This document shows positions 6,119 to 8,275 of a DNA stretch of 8,275 nt, piece after piece; the first letter of the stretch is position 1, and every line of letters begins with the position of its first letter. A program made the position numbers and the translations under genes. The stretch lies in NCBI GenBank assembly GCA_017530275.1, contig JAFXMP010000137.1, forward strand, positions 1-8,275, in the 5' to 3' direction. The notes beneath the pieces are model-generated. The model had not been told where the DNA came from and did not search any database. It saw only the letters and a program-made list of their open reading frames with translations. Origin of the DNA: Clostridia bacterium. GTDB lineage: Bacteria > Bacillota_A > Clostridia > Christensenellales > Aristaeellaceae.

Positions 6119-6148
6119 ATTGTAGCACTTTGGTCCGCTTGTTGTCAA
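6119..6148 (-). promoter_or_regulatory. Promoter of the asnB T-box transcript
   Basis: Minus-strand TTGACA (complement of 6143-6148) and TACAAT (complement of 6119-6124) are 18 bp apart, and TGC directly before TACAAT gives an extended -10. The start near 6112 lies just ahead of the T-box Stem I. The match to consensus is strong. Confidence 0.75.
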
Positions 6149-6175
6149 GAGGGAAAAAATAGAAAAACAATCAGA

Positions 6176-6211
6176 AAACAGAGAAACAATTGCAGAACAA
6201 TTTTTCTGTTT
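6176..6211. promoter_or_regulatory. AT-rich inverted repeat between the divergent promoters
   Basis: Eleven-bp arms at 6176-6186 (AAACAGAGAAA) and 6201-6211 (TTTTTCTGTTT, with one G-T mismatch) surround a 14-bp centre. AACAAT also recurs at 6166, 6185 and 6196. The site lies between the two -35 boxes (6148 and 6220), so it could be an operator or UP-like element for both promoters. No known operator consensus is recognised with certainty. Confidence 0.35.
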
Positions 6212-6219
6212 GAAAGTTA

Positions 6220-6248
6220 TTGACTTATCGCTGACGGGGTGCTATCAT
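6220..6248 (+). promoter_or_regulatory. Promoter of glnA
   Basis: TTGACT (6220-6225) and TATCAT (6243-6248) are 17 bp apart, with TGC before the -10 making it extended. Transcription is expected from about 6255, immediately before the leader hairpins, leaving a leader of about 77 nt before the glnA ATG. Confidence 0.75.
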
Positions 6249-6258
6249 AGCTTCGACA

Positions 6259-6272
6259 AGGCAAGGGAGCCT
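6259..6272 (+). promoter_or_regulatory. Hexaloop hairpin, candidate ANTAR binding site / antiterminator
   Basis: AGGC (6259-6262) and GCCT (6269-6272) enclose the six-base loop AAGGGA. A at loop position 1 and G at position 4 match the known ANTAR-target hexaloop rule. The hairpin uses the same bases as the 5' arm of the terminator, so the two cannot coexist. An ANTAR protein is encoded just after glnA. A second hexaloop, usual in these targets, was not found. Confidence 0.55.
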
Positions 6273-6300
6273 CGGTTCATTCGGTTCCCTCGCCCTTTTT
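6260..6300 (+). terminator. Intrinsic terminator in the glnA leader (attenuator)
   Basis: The 5' arm GGCAAGGGAGCC (6260-6271) pairs with GGTTCCCTCGCC (6283-6294) over 12 positions with one A-C mismatch and one G-U pair. An 11-nt loop separates them, and CTTTTT then ATTATTTT follow. It lies after the glnA promoter and 31 nt before the ATG, so by default it should stop transcription before glnA unless antiterminated. Confidence 0.8.
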
Positions 6301-6331
6301 ATTATTTTGATTTTGAAGGAGGCTGTCAGTC

Positions 6332-7663
6332 ATGAGTAAGTACAGCAAGGAAGACATTATCCGCATGGTGCGCGAAGGCGACGTGGAGTTCATCCGCATG
6401 CAGTTCACCGATATTTTCGGCCAGCTGAAAAACGTTGCCATCACTGCCAGTCAGATCGAAAAGGCGGTCAACAACGAGATCATGATCGACGGAAGCTCCA
6501 TCGAAGGCTTTGTGCGCATCAACGAAAGCGACCAATACCTGCGCCCGGATCTGGACACCTTCGCCATCCTGCCCTGGCGGCCCCAGCACGGCAAGGTGGC
6601 TCGTCTGATCTGCGATGTGTACAATCCGGACGGCACGCCCTTTGCCGGCGATCCGGGAGGCGTCCTCAAGAAGGTGCTGGCCCACGCGGCGGAAATGGGC
6701 TATTCCTTCAATGTTGGCCCCGAAATGGAGTTCTTCCTCTTCCAGACGGACGAGCAGGGCCGTCCCACCACCTTGACCGGCGACGAGGCGGGGTATTTCG
6801 ACCTGGGCCCCCTGGACCACGGCGAAAGCACGCGGCGCGAAATCTGCATGGCGCTGGAGCAGATGGGCTTTGAAATCGAGGCCAGCCATCATGAGGTGGC
6901 CGCGGGCCAGCACGAGATCGACTTCAAATACGCCGACGCGCTGACGGCCGCCGACAACATCATGACCTTCAAGCTGGCGGTCAAGACCCTGGCCCAGAAG
7001 AACGGCCTGCACGCCACCTTCATGCCAAAGCCCGTGTTCGGCATCAACGGCAGCGGCATGCACACCAACATGAGCCTGTTCAAGGACGGCAAGAACGTAT
7101 TTGCCGATCCTTCCGACAAGCGGGGCCTTTCCAAGGAAGCCTACGCCTTCATCGCCGGCATCCTTGCCCACGTGCGCGGCATGGCGGCCGTCACCAATCC
7201 CCTGGTGAACAGCTATAAGCGGCTGGTGCCGGGTTATGAAGCCCCCTGCTACCTGGCCTGGAGCGCCAGCAACCGCAGCGCCCTGATCCGCATCCCCGCC
7301 GCCCGGGGCATGGGGACCCGCGTGGAGCTTCGCTGCCCCGATCCCGCCTGCAACCCGTACCTCAACATGGCGGTGTGCCTTGCGGCAGGCCTGGACGGCA
7401 TCGAAAAGGGCCTGACTCCGCCGGACGAAATCACCGAGAACATTTTTGCCATGGACGCGCCTACTCGGGAAGCGAAGGGCATCAAATCCCTGCCCGGCAC
7501 ACTGAAGGACGCCATCGAGTGCCTGAAGGCGGACGATGTGATCTGCGGCGCTCTGGGCGAGCACGTGCTCTCTCAGTATGTGGAAGGCAAGGAAAAGGAA
7601 TGGGACGCCTACCGCACCCACGTGAGCAAATGGGAGATCGATCGGTATATCGTGATGTACTGA
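6332..7663 (+). CDS. glnA: Glutamine synthetase, type I-alpha
   Basis: Cytosolic dodecameric enzyme that makes glutamine from glutamate, ammonia and ATP. At 443 residues it has the short GSI-alpha form of Gram-positive bacteria, without the adenylylation loop of the beta type. Features in order: beta-grasp domain with [11 protein letters not shown], where Arg62 matches the residue linked to feedback inhibition in Bacillus; metal ligands in GPEMEF (Glu131, Glu133), SHHEVA (Glu188) and QHEID (Glu195); [10 protein letters not shown] with His244; [10 protein letters not shown] with flap Glu303; and [18 protein letters not shown] at 6332 follows AAGGAGG (6316-6322) by 9 nt. The gene has its own promoter and a leader terminator with an ANTAR-type hairpin. 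A gene for an ANTAR protein follows after 49 bp without a terminator, so both are probably one operon. The product is complete with no missing catalytic residue. Confidence 0.97.
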   Translation: MSKYSKEDIIRMVREGDVEFIRMQFTDIFGQLKNVAITASQIEKAVNNEIMIDGSSIEGFVRINESDQYLRPDLDTFAILPWRPQHGKVARLICDVYNPDGTPFAGDPGGVLKKVLAHAAEMGYSFNVGPEMEFFLFQTDEQGRPTTLTGDEAGYFDLGPLDHGESTRREICMALEQMGFEIEASHHEVAAGQHEIDFKYADALTAADNIMTFKLAVKTLAQKNGLHATFMPKPVFGINGSGMHTNMSLFKDGKNVFADPSDKRGLSKEAYAFIAGILAHVRGMAAVTNPLVNSYKRLVPGYEAPCYLAWSASNRSALIRIPAARGMGTRVELRCPDPACNPYLNMAVCLAAGLDGIEKGLTPPDEITENIFAMDAPTREAKGIKSLPGTLKDAIECLKADDVICGALGEHVLSQYVEGKEKEWDAYRTHVSKWEIDRYIVMY

Positions 7664-7712
7664 TTGCATACGGAAAACAAAAAAGGAAAATTTTTGACAG
7701 GAGGGATGACCA

Positions 7713-8275
7713 GTGGCCAGGATCGTCATTGCCAGCGCGTCGGAAGCGAGCCGTGAGCAGTTGAACCGGCTGCTGGTTTCCTCCGGTTTTTCGGTGTTCC
7801 GCGGCTGCGCGTCGGGAAGCGAGCTGAGAAGAACGATCAACGAATGCGAGGACGGCATTGTGATCCTGTTGGGCAATCTGCCCGGATGCAGTCCGGACGA
7901 GCTGCAATGGGACTATGGCGAGCGCCTTCAGATCCTTTTCATCGGCAAGCCCTCGGTGCTGGAAGGCATCGAATCGCCGGAAATCTTCCGCATGCCGCTT
8001 CCGCTGTCCGGCCAGGCGCTGATCGGGGCCATGAACATGCTTTCCCAGCTGCATCAGATGCGGCTGCCCAAACGGATGGGCAGTGAAAAACAAATCGTGG
8101 AGAGGGCCAAAAAGATCCTGATGCGCACCCTTGGAATCACCGAGCCGGAAGCCCATCGGGAAATGCAGCAGTACGCCATGAACCACGGCATGAAGATGGC
8201 GGAGTATGCGAAAGAAATCACAGCATCGTCAAGGGGGACGGAGATGAGCGCCCGCAGTGCGGGAAACAGCGAATC
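7713..8275 (+). CDS. ANTAR-domain antiterminator with degenerate receiver domain, NitR-like (3'-partial)
   Basis: Probable RNA-binding antiterminator that lets polymerase pass the glnA leader terminator. The GTG start at 7713 has AGGAGG at 7699-7704, 8 nt upstream; an ATG at 7706 soon meets a stop. Residues 1 to ~115 look like a receiver fold (MARIVIASAS, GIVILLGNLPG, ILFIGKPS, FRMPLPLSG), but the acidic pair near the start is missing, the phospho-acceptor Asp position is Gly in LLGNLPG, and the conserved Lys before the late Pro is not evident. It is therefore a pseudo-receiver, as in AmiR-like proteins. A helical linker leads to an ANTAR domain (about 130-170) with VERAKKILMRTLGITEPEAH and the pattern A-x-x-x-G-x-x-x-x-x-x-A-K-E-I near its end. 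The frame is still open at the window edge. The position after glnA matches the glnA-nitR pair known in Clostridium. The signal it senses is unknown. Confidence 0.88.
   Translation, partial: MARIVIASASEASREQLNRLLVSSGFSVFRGCASGSELRRTINECEDGIVILLGNLPGCSPDELQWDYGERLQILFIGKPSVLEGIESPEIFRMPLPLSGQALIGAMNMLSQLHQMRLPKRMGSEKQIVERAKKILMRTLGITEPEAHREMQQYAMNHGMKMAEYAKEITASSRGTEMSARSAGNSE

Noticed and set aside
5801..6148. 115-codon open frame on the minus strand in the asnB leader, possible leader peptide
   Set aside because: It begins inside the promoter -35 box and runs through the T-box structure. No ribosome site or family resemblance was seen; the RNA features explain the conservation.
6326..7876. 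516-residue open frame on the minus strand opposite glnA
   Set aside because: Antisense shadow of a GC-rich gene; glnA on the plus strand has every conserved motif.

Overview
The window looks like chromosome from a GC-rich Clostridia-type Bacillota (Firmicutes). This is inferred from type I-alpha glutamine synthetase paired with an ANTAR regulator, a T-box leader on an asparagine synthetase gene, strong AAGGAGG ribosome binding sites and the style of the XRE regulator at the left edge. No rRNA, tRNA, CRISPR array or transposase gene is visible.

Layout. (1) 1-677: the end of an XRE/HTH regulator gene, then a long bulged palindrome, two TTGTTGCC repeats and a small hairpin. This ends at the last codons of guaA, a documented integration hotspot for genomic islands, so it is probably the edge of an integrated element. 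(2) 678-3879, minus strand: a GGDEF diguanylate cyclase gene split by an apparent single-base frameshift, a Nudix hydrolase and guaA, with small gaps and probably partly co-transcribed. (3) 3880-4090: a good sigma-A-type promoter for the GGDEF gene and a perfect hairpin after asnB. (4) 4091-5671, minus strand: asnB, glutamine-hydrolysing asparagine synthetase. (5) 5672-6331: about 660 bp without a protein gene but dense in regulation. On the minus strand there is a promoter and a T-box leader with Asn-type specifier AAC and acceptor-binding UGGC, then further RNA structure that includes a segment complementary to the asnB ribosome binding site. On the plus strand there is the glnA promoter and a short leader in which an intrinsic terminator competes with a hexaloop hairpin of ANTAR type. 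(6) 6332-7663: glnA. (7) 7713-end: an ANTAR-domain protein with a degenerate receiver domain, cut by the window edge.

How they fit. Three of the genes make or spend glutamine: glnA makes it, while asnB and guaA use its amide nitrogen. asnB and glnA are divergent, with their -35 boxes about 70 bp apart, and each appears to be controlled at the RNA level: asnB by uncharged tRNA-Asn, glnA by an RNA-binding antiterminator encoded next to it, as in the glnA-nitR arrangement known from Clostridium. The most interesting parts are the unusual asnB leader (T-box without a U-tract terminator, plus a candidate anti-SD), the compact glnA leader with one visible hexaloop, and the guaA-linked element edge.
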